A stretch of DNA of 64,000 nucleotides, from NCBI GenBank assembly GCA_965216645.1, contig CBDCGJ010000063.1:124001-188000 (forward strand). Direction: 5' to 3'. The notes beneath the pieces were generated by a model. The model saw only the letters and a list, made by a program, of their open reading frames with translations, made no database searches and was not told the origin of the DNA. Every line of letters begins with the position of its first letter. Within the stretch, counting starts at the first letter, position 1. This document shows, in pieces, positions 10,075 to 17,849 of the stretch. Origin of the DNA: CBDCGJ01 sp965216645. Its GTDB lineage: Bacteria; Pseudomonadota; Alphaproteobacteria; GCA-2731375. Position numbers and translations under genes: made by a program.

Positions 10075-10607
10075 GCTGGCCGGTAAACTCGACGCCATCG
10101 GACTTGATTGAAGGATGATCAGCGAAAGCTTCATCTACATGATGTCCACTCGGGCGACGGCCTTATCATATCTTAGTTATACGACGATAAGAAACAGGAT
10201 GGTGACGCCGAAAATGCCGTTCCTTACGATCGCCGGTATCAACCCCAATACGTTGGGATAGGTTTCGCACGCCGTCACCCTCAACAGGACCACGCCCGTC
10301 GAATTCGCGAAATCCTGTTCCGGGTTAACCCAGAACAGGACAGGCAAGGTCGCATGAGCCCGACATGCAAAAAAACCAACTTCTCAGCGGTTCAAAAGGG
10401 GAGAGAACGGCAATTCCAACAACCCAAACTTCGCGTTTATGGATCACTTGGGATTGAACGGACAAAGCGGATCGGTTTTCGATTCGAAGTGCCGATTGTA
10501 TCGTCGCACCGACTGTTCTCAGCATCAAATCGGTAGACCGTTTTGCGCCAGGGCAATCGGCGGGTTTCTTTAGTATTCCGGCGACGACGATCCCGCTGAA
10601 CAAAGAC
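10075..10607. other. Intergenic stretch with one strong palindrome
   Basis: No convincing gene is seen. A 28-bp near-perfect palindrome lies at 10313-10340, with arms TCCTGTTC and GAACAGGA around a GGGTTAACCC core. No T-tract follows it, so it is better viewed as a binding site or repeat than as a terminator. Short open frames here lack recognisable domains and ribosome binding sites. Confidence 0.5.
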
Positions 10608-11132
10608 TTGGTGAACGCTCTAATCGTTGAGTGGGAGGACCGCATACGTCCCGGCGCACAATCGACCGGCAAGGCGCGCGACCGCTCAACCGCCTACAAT
10701 TGGATTGACCGATGGTTGCCCTCGACGACCGATGCTCTCTTCGGGCTCGCAAGCGTGCTGGATATGGACCCGCTGGCAATCTTGGATGCCAATGGAGCGT
10801 TCATCGCCGAAACCCATTCCGGTCCCAGCGCCGTCTATTTCAAAGTCGTCTCAATTCACGACCTCGACGTCAGCGTCAACGTCCCGACAAAAGGAGGCGG
10901 GCGTAGCGAGATTTCAAGCCCAAGGACGTCCAACGAACGTTCAGCTTTGATCATCGTACGGGATCCAAAAACATACCAAACCGTTGCCAGGTGGGAACTT
11001 TTAGCAACAAACCATCGCGCCGAAGCACCTGAAAATCCCGAGCCTATAGCGAGCCCATTGGATTTCTCATCTTCGGCTTCGGTTTCCAATTTTATGTTTT
11101 TATTGATTTTTGGTGCCGAAGAGAGGATTTGA
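10608..11132 (+). pseudogene. Doubtful XRE/Cro-like regulator fragment running into the attL tRNA remnant
   Basis: This 174-codon frame starts at TTG or GTG. It contains a segment (about residues 25-60, with TAYNWIDRWLPSTTDALFGL) resembling the recognition-helix half of an XRE helix-turn-helix, followed by a region without known domains. The last dozen codons are antisense to the tRNA-Thr remnant, so the C-terminus is not that of a normal protein. No clear ribosome binding site is visible, and the frame is open upstream of the first start. It is most likely a truncated regulator, possibly a relic of an earlier insertion at the same tRNA. A functional gene is possible but less likely. Confidence 0.35.
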
Positions 11133-11161
11133 ACCTCCGACCTACTGATTACGAATCAGTT
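11111..11161. repeat. attL: displaced tRNA-Thr 3' fragment
   Basis: This 51-bp sequence is identical to 25041-25091 and covers the CCA end, T-arm, variable loop and anticodon stem-loop of the tRNA on the minus strand. Identity stops on both sides (T against A at the outer edge, T against G at the inner edge). It lacks the D-arm and 5' acceptor half, so it cannot encode a tRNA. It is the piece of the original host gene displaced by integration. Confidence 0.9.
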
Positions 11162-11275
11162 TCCAGCCACTTCGACAGAATGCGATGAGTTTCGATTTTT
11201 CTCGATAGACTTTTAAAATCAACGATATAAACAGATTGAATTGCTCTGGTCAATTCGTTACACTACGCTTGTTTT

Positions 11276-11304
11276 TGCTTACCTGTGCTTACCCGGTGCT
11301 TACC
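11276..11304 (+). promoter_or_regulatory. Three direct TGCTTACC repeats, candidate integrase arm sites (left)
   Basis: TGCTTACC occurs at 11276-11283, 11286-11293 and 11297-11304, spaced 10 and 11 bases, close to one helical turn. The cluster lies between attL and the integrase start. The same octamer recurs twice near the other end (24956-24974). Paired arrays near both ends are what arm-type integrase binding sites look like; the function is inferred. Confidence 0.55.
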
Positions 11305-11324
11305 TGAATGATGAGCCAATCGAA

Positions 11325-12524
11325 ATGCCGCAAGCGAAACTGACCAAAATTTTCGTCGAAAAGCTCCAGCCCAGTGACGCCGACGTGATTTACTGGGACG
11401 AGAAGGTGTCCGGTTTTGGCGTCCGCATTAAACCCTCCGGCATCAGAAGCTATCTTGTCCAATACCGAAATCGCAGCACCGGGCGGTCCCGGCGAACAAC
11501 TATTGGCAAGCACAGCCCGACCTTGACGTTCGCGAAGGCCAGGGATCAAGCTATCGGCATGTTGCGCGACGCCCAATTAGGAGGCGATCCAGCTGCCGAC
11601 AGGAAAGCGGATCGCCAAGCGGAAACCATAGCGGACTTGGCCGACGATTATCTCGAACGCCATGCCAAACCCAACAAACGTCCCAAGAGTGTCTATGACG
11701 ACCAATTGATGCTGGACAACTACATCAGACCCAAGCTCGGCAAAATGAAGGTAAAGGAAGTTCGTCGGCGCGATATCGAGAAACTGCATCAATCGATGAA
11801 GCGCACGCCCAGCCAGGCCAATCGCGTGCTCTCCCTATTGTCAAAGATGTTCAATTTGGCCAAAGCCTGGGATTGGCGAGCCGACAACCCTGTTGAGGGC
11901 GTACAGCGGTTTCCGGAAACGCGGCGAGAGCGCAATCTAACGAACGAAGAGCTGACACGACTATTCAAAGCCCTCAATGATCATCCGAACCAACTTGCCG
12001 CAAATGCGATTAGACTCCAATTGTTGACCGGCGCGCGGATTGGCGAAGTTCTAAAATCCGAATGGGGACACTTCGACCTGCAAAGCGGCGTTTGGACCAA
12101 GCCATCGCACCACACGAAGCAAAAACGCACCGAGCACGTACCGCTTAGCCCACAAGTTTTACAATTACTGGTCGGTATGCAGCAGGATGCGGAACCGGAT
12201 CAGAAGTTCTTGTTTCCGGGCAATTTGCCGGGCAAGCCACTGCAGGAGCTAAAGCGGTTTTGGAAAGCGATCACTCAGGCGGCCAAACTTGAGGATTACC
12301 GTATTCACGACAACCGCCATACCTTCGCATCGCATTTGGTGTCCAGCGGTTTGAGTCTGGAAATTGTCGGCCGCCTACTCGGCCACACCCAGGCCAGCAC
12401 AACCCACCGCTACGCCCACCTGGCGGATGATCCGTTGCGGGCGGCGACCGAAAGATTTGGCAAGAAGGTGGAAGGCCTGACCGAACAGAAATCGGCAGTA
12501 ATCACAAAAATCCATCGATCATAA
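11325..12524 (+). CDS. Tyrosine recombinase/phage-type integrase of the island
   Basis: A 399-residue integrase that would catalyse insertion and excision at the tRNA-Thr site. The N-terminal domain (from LTKIFVEKL; WDEKVSGFGVRI) is the arm-binding fold common to P4-type integrases. It is followed by a SAM-like core-binding domain and the catalytic domain. Expected catalytic residues are visible: R238 in TGARIGEVL, Lys in TKQKRTEHVPL, H328 and R331 in IHDNRHTF, H354 in LLGHTQAS and the nucleophile Y363 in HRYAHL. The start at ATG 11325 is preferred over the upstream TTG because it gives the family's typical N-terminus and leaves the repeat cluster outside the gene. Confidence 0.93.
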   Translation: MPQAKLTKIFVEKLQPSDADVIYWDEKVSGFGVRIKPSGIRSYLVQYRNRSTGRSRRTTIGKHSPTLTFAKARDQAIGMLRDAQLGGDPAADRKADRQAETIADLADDYLERHAKPNKRPKSVYDDQLMLDNYIRPKLGKMKVKEVRRRDIEKLHQSMKRTPSQANRVLSLLSKMFNLAKAWDWRADNPVEGVQRFPETRRERNLTNEELTRLFKALNDHPNQLAANAIRLQLLTGARIGEVLKSEWGHFDLQSGVWTKPSHHTKQKRTEHVPLSPQVLQLLVGMQQDAEPDQKFLFPGNLPGKPLQELKRFWKAITQAAKLEDYRIHDNRHTFASHLVSSGLSLEIVGRLLGHTQASTTHRYAHLADDPLRAATERFGKKVEGLTEQKSAVITKIHRS

Positions 12525-12592
12525 CCAGTGGCGACATAAAACCTAACGCCAATGTAAGAAAGCGCCGGGTACCACCAAAACTAGCGATAATT

Positions 12593-12868
12593 CTAATGCT
12601 GTTTGTTGCGAGGTTTCCCACCTTCGCCCTTACGAAGCATTTCCATAGCTTCAAGTACGTGTTCCCAGTCACCGCTGTCCGCAGGATATGACGGGCTCTT
12701 CCGTCCTGAAACCCTACCATCATAAACCATTTGTACTTTGTATACCCTTGCTGGTCCGACATCACTATCCCAATGTTCATGACCTATCGAAACTCGGTAT
12801 TGGGTCCCTTCAGGATGTGGATTACTCGCATTAATGTCGATCACACGTAACGGAAAATACACTTTCAT
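12593..12868 (-). CDS. Small hypothetical island protein
   Basis: A 91-residue protein with no recognised domain. It is supported by a strong AGGAAGG ribosome binding site just upstream of the ATG at 12868 and by a balanced composition unlike random frames. It contains aromatic-rich strands (MKVYFPLRVIDI, YKVQMVYDG) and a basic C-terminus (GEGGKPRNKQH). It converges with the integrase gene across a 68-bp gap. Two TCCTATAG copies lie just upstream and may be an operator. Confidence 0.55.
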   Translation of the reverse strand: MKVYFPLRVIDINASNPHPEGTQYRVSIGHEHWDSDVGPARVYKVQMVYDGRVSGRKSPSYPADSGDWEHVLEAMEMLRKGEGGKPRNKQH

Positions 12869-12878
12869 ACTGCTTCCT

Positions 12879-12915
12879 TCCTATAGTGTTTATGGCATCT
12901 ATAAATCCTATAGGA
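12879..12915. promoter_or_regulatory. Candidate operator with two TCCTATAG copies
   Basis: TCCTATAG occurs at 12879-12886 and 12906-12913. The second copy is part of the perfect palindrome TCCTATAGGA (12906-12915). The pair is spaced 27 bases and sits just upstream of the minus-strand gene starting at 12868, in the expected promoter zone. Confidence 0.35.
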
Positions 12916-13324
12916 ATAAACCCAGATGTCAAGGTGATTTAGTCCGTTTCGGTAAAAGGAGACATTCGAAGCAAGCTATTGATCGAACTCGTCCGTGTTT
13001 ACGGTCTGTATTCTAATTTGAACCTACTGTTGCTTGGACTATCAGCCCCTACCCAATGCAATCCGACTTACAACAAAGTTTGGAAACCCCCTAATGACTA
13101 GGACATGAGCCTTGACGTTTTGGCTAGCCTTAACCGGCAAATCAAAAAGAACTCGATGAAAAGAAACAGTATACTCAGAGCACAAAAAGGGAGGCTGAAT
13201 TTTTATTCGAGCCTTTACTACTTAAAATAACAGTATTTGTCTAGACAAAATAAATTAATACTTGTATTTCTTCTAAATTATGTTACATTGTATTTGATTT
13301 CAACAATCGAAAATTGGTGAATCA
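12916..13324. other. AT-rich intergenic region with a palindrome upstream of the AlpA-like gene
   Basis: No gene is recognised in this 409-bp stretch. TTTGTCTAGACAAA (13246-13259) is a perfect 14-bp palindrome, flanked by AGTATT and AATACT, and lies 66 bp before the AlpA-like start. The downstream half is very AT-rich, as expected of a regulated promoter. Confidence 0.45.
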
Positions 13325-13573
13325 ATGCGAAATCAAACACATACGGCTGATATTCCTGCGCGAATTCGCGAAAAGTCGGCCCTTCTAAACCAAGAGCAAG
13401 CGGCCAGCTACCTAAATCTGTCGCATCGCACTATGGAAATGTGGCGGCATCGCGGATTTGGGCCGAATTTCATACGCGTTAGCGCAAGATGTATCCGCTA
13501 CCGCCAATCCGACCTGGATGAATGGATCGAAGGTCGAACTAGGGTGTCGACTACAGATGAACTGAATACCTAG
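13325..13573 (+). CDS. AlpA/excisionase-type helix-turn-helix protein
   Basis: An 82-residue MerR-like helix-turn-helix protein of the AlpA/excisionase type. The core reads LLNQEQAASYLNLSHRTME followed by WRHRGFGPNFIRV and a wing ending in RYRQSDLDEWI. This matches the DNA-binding family that acts as recombination directionality factor or activator of integrase genes in P4-like islands. The start has GGTGAATCA upstream and no competing start. The palindrome at 13246-13259 may be its own operator. Whether it drives excision or transcription cannot be told from sequence. Confidence 0.8.
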   Translation: MRNQTHTADIPARIREKSALLNQEQAASYLNLSHRTMEMWRHRGFGPNFIRVSARCIRYRQSDLDEWIEGRTRVSTTDELNT

Positions 13574-13599
13574 CGCTGTTCTTCGTTGTAGATCGATGT

Positions 13600-15933
13600 G
13601 TGGTGACGGAGAGCAATGACAAGTCCGGGTCGAACTCAGCAGCACGAATCCATTTGGAGAGCGAAGAAAAATACAATGAAAAGGCCGCCGCTAAACTGAA
13701 AACCGCCGTTGGCGTAGCGATAAAGGGATCGCTAGCGATGAACATGATGAAGCAAGTCGAACCGGACTTCACCGAGGTAGAGCTGCAGCAAAGCGAGAAG
13801 CTGATCGAATCGCGTGAAATCGCAGGTAGACAATATTCAAATCCGATACCTCTGGAGATCGCTCGGCTGTTACCAGAGTTCAAATTCCTGCATTGGCATG
13901 TCGAAGAAACGTACCCGACTAGATATCTGATCATTGCACCGGCAGGCATTGGCAAGACCAGCACGGTTGTCGACCACATAAAGCAGGAATTGTCCAACGG
14001 GACAGTTTGGTACCTTCTGCCTACCATCAAAATGTGCGAGCAGGTGGCCGAGAGCTTCGCAACGGCAGGTCTCGACAACATTGTGGTCTTCCGGGGGCGC
14101 AATCAGGAAGGTATGTGTGAACGATACAACCTTGCCAATTATGTCGCCAGTACAGGGTTATCGGTGCAAAAATCGATCTGCAGGTCCGGTACCAGCCTTT
14201 GCCCCTATTACGGTTCCTGTGCCTATCAAGAGCAATTGCGAAGCTTGAACCCCGACGCGGCAGGCGATGAAGCGGACGAAGAAGAAGAGCTAAAAACTCG
14301 TGTTTTCTTATTGGCCCACCAATTTCTCAGCTTTCCGACCGCTATACCCAACCCGGACTTGGTCATTGTTGATGAAACCTACTGGCAATCACTGATCCAA
14401 GAAATCGACTTCCATCCAGATACTCTTTTTATTAGGCCCAAACAGGATTCGATCGCAGGCAGAAAATACATCGCACTGGTCGAGGAAATCGTTACCGCTT
14501 TTCGAGCCAATCCCAACAACTTACTCCGGGCCGTACGGGAAATGGTGCACGATCCAAAAAAACGGGTGGAACAGGCTGTCACTTACTTGCAGAGTGAATA
14601 TGCGCAGCTGACTTCGGGCCTCGACTGCAAACCCGAAGACGATGACAGCATCATTCAGAGCTGCGTGGCGAGAAGGCAGATAAAGGAAATCAAGATCGCG
14701 AGAATGTTTTTCGAGGCCCTGCTGCTAGAAATCGATCTGCCAAGAAATATAGCCCACGGTCTAGTTTATGACCCACGTAGCAAGCAAAATGTGAACGGCC
14801 GGCCGGAGACCCAGGCTCGTATTAGTGTGTATCGCCGTGTGCCTATTTTCATTGACGCGGCGACGCCAATAATTGTGTTGGATGCCTCTGCGGACGAAAG
14901 CATTACCAAGTCCATTTTGAGTAAAGACATCCAAATCGAAGTTATCACTGCACGTCGCAACGCGCAGATCTTCCAAGTCAGATTGAAGGTCTTTTCCAGA
15001 CAGTCGATTACAGGCAAAGACCGGCACGGGAAAAGGATCGAAAGCCGAATTAATGAAGCACGCCGCCTGCAGGATCAAATAATAGATTTTGTTTCCGCTC
15101 TTACAGGCAAGGTTCTGCTGGTTGCCACAAAACAGGTGGAGGAGTTGTTGCTGCCCTCCCTGCCGGACAACGTCGTGACTTCCCATTTCTCGGCCCTACG
15201 TGGCCGGGGCGATTTCGAGGACTGCGATACTGCCGTCATCGTCGGTCGGGAACAACCCAGTGCGGAAGCCATCGAAAAATACGCTCGTGCCGTTTATGCG
15301 AAGGACCCTAAGCCGCTGTTGCTGACAGGCGCGTATGCAAAGAAAACTCGCTGGCGTCGAATGGCTAACGGCACAAGCGAGCAGGAAGAAGCCTGGGTTC
15401 ACCCAGATCCCCGTGTACAGGGATTGCTTGAACAAATTCGCGAGCAAGAAATCGAGCAGGCGATGGACCGGCTGAGGCTGATCCACAACATGGAACCAAA
15501 GACCATCTATCTACTAAACAACATCGTGCTCGACGTTCCGATAGACACCAGCCTCAGGTGGTCAGAGTTACGCCAGGGCGGGAGCAAAATCCAACGAGCA
15601 TTGGAGCGAGTGGAAAAATCACGCTTTGCGTTTCCCCTGTCGGCGACGGAATTGGCACGTTTGCACCCAGATCTGTGGTCAACGGCTAACGCTGCCAAAT
15701 CGTATTTGCGCGAACACGGCGGCAATAAATGGGTCAAAACCCAAATTAATATCTATTTGGAAAATGACCCATTAATTTCGGTCGAATATCGGCGACCCGG
15801 CCAACGGGGTAGACCATCAAAGGCCCTCGTTCGAGCCGATTTGGAAGACCCTCGATCAGCCTTAGAAGCCGTCGTCGGCCCCTTCCAGTCCATGCGCCTT
15901 TGCGCGTCATCCCCTGAACCTCCCCAAACATGA
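13600..15933 (+). CDS. Large P-loop helicase-like protein with four-cysteine cluster
   Basis: A 777-residue protein that may unwind or process DNA for the island. Walker A APAGIGKT (from about residue 113) and a Walker B-like LVIVDET (D258) mark a P-loop NTPase of helicase type. Between them four cysteines (C173, C194, C201, C207; spacing C-x20-C-x6-C-x5-C) occupy the place where XPD/DinG-type helicases hold a 4Fe-4S cluster. A later VIVLDASAD segment resembles helicase motif III, and the C-terminus ends in a basic region with GQRGRPSK. The position right after the AlpA-like gene is where P4-like elements often carry primase-helicase genes, but no primase motif is recognised. The start is uncertain: GTG 13600 or 13603, or ATG 13738. 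Confidence 0.7.
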   Translation: MVTESNDKSGSNSAARIHLESEEKYNEKAAAKLKTAVGVAIKGSLAMNMMKQVEPDFTEVELQQSEKLIESREIAGRQYSNPIPLEIARLLPEFKFLHWHVEETYPTRYLIIAPAGIGKTSTVVDHIKQELSNGTVWYLLPTIKMCEQVAESFATAGLDNIVVFRGRNQEGMCERYNLANYVASTGLSVQKSICRSGTSLCPYYGSCAYQEQLRSLNPDAAGDEADEEEELKTRVFLLAHQFLSFPTAIPNPDLVIVDETYWQSLIQEIDFHPDTLFIRPKQDSIAGRKYIALVEEIVTAFRANPNNLLRAVREMVHDPKKRVEQAVTYLQSEYAQLTSGLDCKPEDDDSIIQSCVARRQIKEIKIARMFFEALLLEIDLPRNIAHGLVYDPRSKQNVNGRPETQARISVYRRVPIFIDAATPIIVLDASADESITKSILSKDIQIEVITARRNAQIFQVRLKVFSRQSITGKDRHGKRIESRINEARRLQDQIIDFVSALTGKVLLVATKQVEELLLPSLPDNVVTSHFSALRGRGDFEDCDTAVIVGREQPSAEAIEKYARAVYAKDPKPLLLTGAYAKKTRWRRMANGTSEQEEAWVHPDPRVQGLLEQIREQEIEQAMDRLRLIHNMEPKTIYLLNNIVLDVPIDTSLRWSELRQGGSKIQRALERVEKSRFAFPLSATELARLHPDLWSTANAAKSYLREHGGNKWVKTQINIYLENDPLISVEYRRPGQRGRPSKALVRADLEDPRSALEAVVGPFQSMRLCASSPEPPQT

Positions 15934-15945
15934 AAGGGCCAGATC

Positions 15946-16326
15946 ATGGGTATCGATATGTGTTTTGATAGCCCCACCTTTATCGACTTCGAAACATTCC
16001 TGCCTGGTTTTCCAATTCGCAAGGAAGACCTGATTTCTATTCCTCAAGTCGCGAAATCATTTGGATGCAATACAAGCGTAATCAGCGACAGAGCTCGAAT
16101 TGGGCGGATTCCTATATTGTGGCTCGAAGGCCAAACGCATCCTCAAATTCCGGAGGCAATCCTATCCGATGACGAGGGGCGGAAATTCAGCATGACTGAA
16201 CTATCTGGAATTGGTGCACTGTTCCGGTATCCGGAGTTCATCGAAAATGACGAACGGAACCGCCGTAATTTTGATGTGCCGTACGGAGTGACCCGTGCCA
16301 GCCTCTTCACTTCAAAGCTTGCTTGA
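15946..16326 (+). CDS. Hypothetical island protein
   Basis: A 126-residue protein that begins 12 bp after the helicase-like gene, so probably co-transcribed with it. A stretch (LISIPQVAKSFGCNTSVIS) resembles a helix-turn-helix and is followed by GRIPILWLEG, so DNA binding is possible. The start ATG has a weak purine-rich leader. Its stop overlaps the next gene by 32 bp. No family is recognised. Confidence 0.5.
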   Translation: MGIDMCFDSPTFIDFETFLPGFPIRKEDLISIPQVAKSFGCNTSVISDRARIGRIPILWLEGQTHPQIPEAILSDDEGRKFSMTELSGIGALFRYPEFIENDERNRRNFDVPYGVTRASLFTSKLA

Positions 16327-16684
16327 GAAAGCGATGGCCAATCCCCGTGGCGTTCGGATAGAGACGGCGGACCACAGGGAAGCCCATCGGTTGCGTCGCC
16401 AGTTGTACGCGGAAAGGGAGAAGCACCGTGCAAGAGGGGAGAACAAATACGACGGCCTCAGTTTCATCGTGAAACCAATCGGTGATCTATTGATCTTCCC
16501 ACGCGCCGCAATCCTGTCGGAACACCGTCCCGACTTCGAGTTCCCAGTGACACCGCTAACCGAAGACGAGTTGCCGGCTCGAATTCGATCCAGAGGAAAG
16601 AGTAAGGTCGGCTGTTTGTACAGAGAAACTCTTAGTTCGGAATGCGACCTGCAGGAAAAAAAATACTGTGACATGATGAGTTAG
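16295..16684 (+). CDS. Hypothetical basic island protein
   Basis: A 129-residue protein starting at GTG and overlapping the previous gene. The N-terminal half is strongly basic and helical (EAHRLRRQLYAEREKHRARG), followed by strands (YDGLSFIVK, GDLLIFPRA) that resemble a small conserved unknown often seen next to mobile-element helicases. Nucleic-acid binding is plausible from charge alone; no catalytic motif is visible. Confidence 0.5.
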   Translation: MPASSLQSLLEKAMANPRGVRIETADHREAHRLRRQLYAEREKHRARGENKYDGLSFIVKPIGDLLIFPRAAILSEHRPDFEFPVTPLTEDELPARIRSRGKSKVGCLYRETLSSECDLQEKKYCDMMS

Positions 16685-16998
16685 GCGGCGTCGGAATAAT
16701 TGCCGGAGTCATTGTATGGCTCAGGCTCATATGAGCATTGTATAGACGTCAACTCCGCATAGCATTGTCGGGAACACTTGGCGGATGAGCGTCAACAGAA
16801 GTCCGTATTTCACCGCATTTCATCGCAATTCAAACCGTTCACGATCCATCGCCCCGACCATATCATTCTCTATCGGCAGCGACGGTAATCCGTTCCTGCT
16901 TAGTCCCATTGCCGAACTTGTTTGAGTTCAAATTGTCACTAGGACCGAGTCTCGACTGTTTGTTTCAAACAGCCGGCAGGCCCTTACTAAAAAAACTG
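16685..16998. other. Intergenic region inside the island
   Basis: No gene is seen. GCTCATATGAGC (16725-16736) is a perfect 12-bp palindrome flanked by direct ATTGTAT copies at 16711-16717 and 16737-16743. The stretch separates the int-helicase half from the regulator and restriction half of the island. Confidence 0.4.
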
Positions 16999-17382
16999 CT
17001 AGGAGACGTCTGACATTTTGTCTGACGATTTGCCCATGGATTTGGTGTCGCCGTGTAGTTTTGACCCCTCGAACATCAAACCCAGCCCGACGAACATGTT
17101 CACCACGGGCACGAGGTATAGAAACGCAAACTTGTCCGAGTGCCCGGCGTCCCGTCCGCGCCAAAGAAAGAGGCGTGCCCCGACGATCTGGAGCGCGGCG
17201 TAAATGATGAAGATGACAACGGCGTTCATCCCGCCGACGTCCTCAACAGCCCAAACAACCGCCGTCGCCCCGACGCACCAAATTATCCATGGTGTTCGGG
17301 TGATCGTCCGGCCCGTGTGGTCTGTGACGATGCTCAGATAGGGAAAGACAATCGCCAATGAAAAGAAGACCAGAAATGCCAT
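16999..17382 (-). CDS. Small predicted inner-membrane protein
   Basis: A 127-residue protein with about three hydrophobic segments: AFLVFFSLAIVFPYLSIV, a second around PWIIWCVGATAVVWAV, and a third around AVVIFIIYAALQIVGARL. A hydrophobic LYLVPVVNMFVGLGLMF follows, and the C-terminus is polar and charged. ATG 17382 is preferred because the longer frame to 17448 adds a segment of non-coding character. It is divergent from the XRE regulator at 17511, so the two may form a regulated pair. No family is recognised. Confidence 0.5.
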   Translation of the reverse strand: MAFLVFFSLAIVFPYLSIVTDHTGRTITRTPWIIWCVGATAVVWAVEDVGGMNAVVIFIIYAALQIVGARLFLWRGRDAGHSDKFAFLYLVPVVNMFVGLGLMFEGSKLHGDTKSMGKSSDKMSDVS

Positions 17383-17510
17383 GGTTCTCGCCCGCCTTGT
17401 ACATCGGGCCCCCCAAGTAATCCAAGGTAACTTCGATACACGCATCAAACACTAAGTTTATCGTATTTTACACTGTGGTCGGATATAAGGTCCAGGCAGA
17501 AACTTGCGGG

Positions 17511-17849
17511 ATGGATGCCAAGAAATCATTCGGAAAACAGCTCCGAACCTACCGCCGTGAGCGCGACCTGACCCAGGAAGAACTCGCCCACATGATCAAC
17601 CGATCCGTGGACGCCCTCTCCAATATCGAACGCGGTCTGAGCCTTCCATCCACCGAGACACTGATCGCCCTGAGCGAAAGCCTGGACATCCCGTTGGCAA
17701 ACTTCGTCAAGACACTCGATCCCCGACCGGAGGCAGGGTCGAAAGAACTGCAGAAGCTACGGACTGAACTGAATGGGATCACGAAGAAGATGGACGAGCG
17801 CCAGCTGACAATTGCGATAGGACAGATGAAAGTGTTGGCGCAGTTATGA
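17511..17849 (+). CDS. XRE-family transcriptional regulator
   Basis: A 112-residue protein with a textbook Cro/C1 helix-turn-helix near the N-terminus (FGKQLRTYRRERDLTQEELA, then SVDALSNIERGLSLPS). A C-terminal helical region (KELQKLRTELNGITKKMDE) could dimerise. ATG 17511 gives the family's usual start; GTG 17475 would add 12 atypical residues. It is divergent from the membrane protein and convergent with the restriction cassette, whose last pseudogene overlaps its 3' end by six bases. It may control the membrane protein or the cassette. Confidence 0.8.
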   Translation: MDAKKSFGKQLRTYRRERDLTQEELAHMINRSVDALSNIERGLSLPSTETLIALSESLDIPLANFVKTLDPRPEAGSKELQKLRTELNGITKKMDERQLTIAIGQMKVLAQL

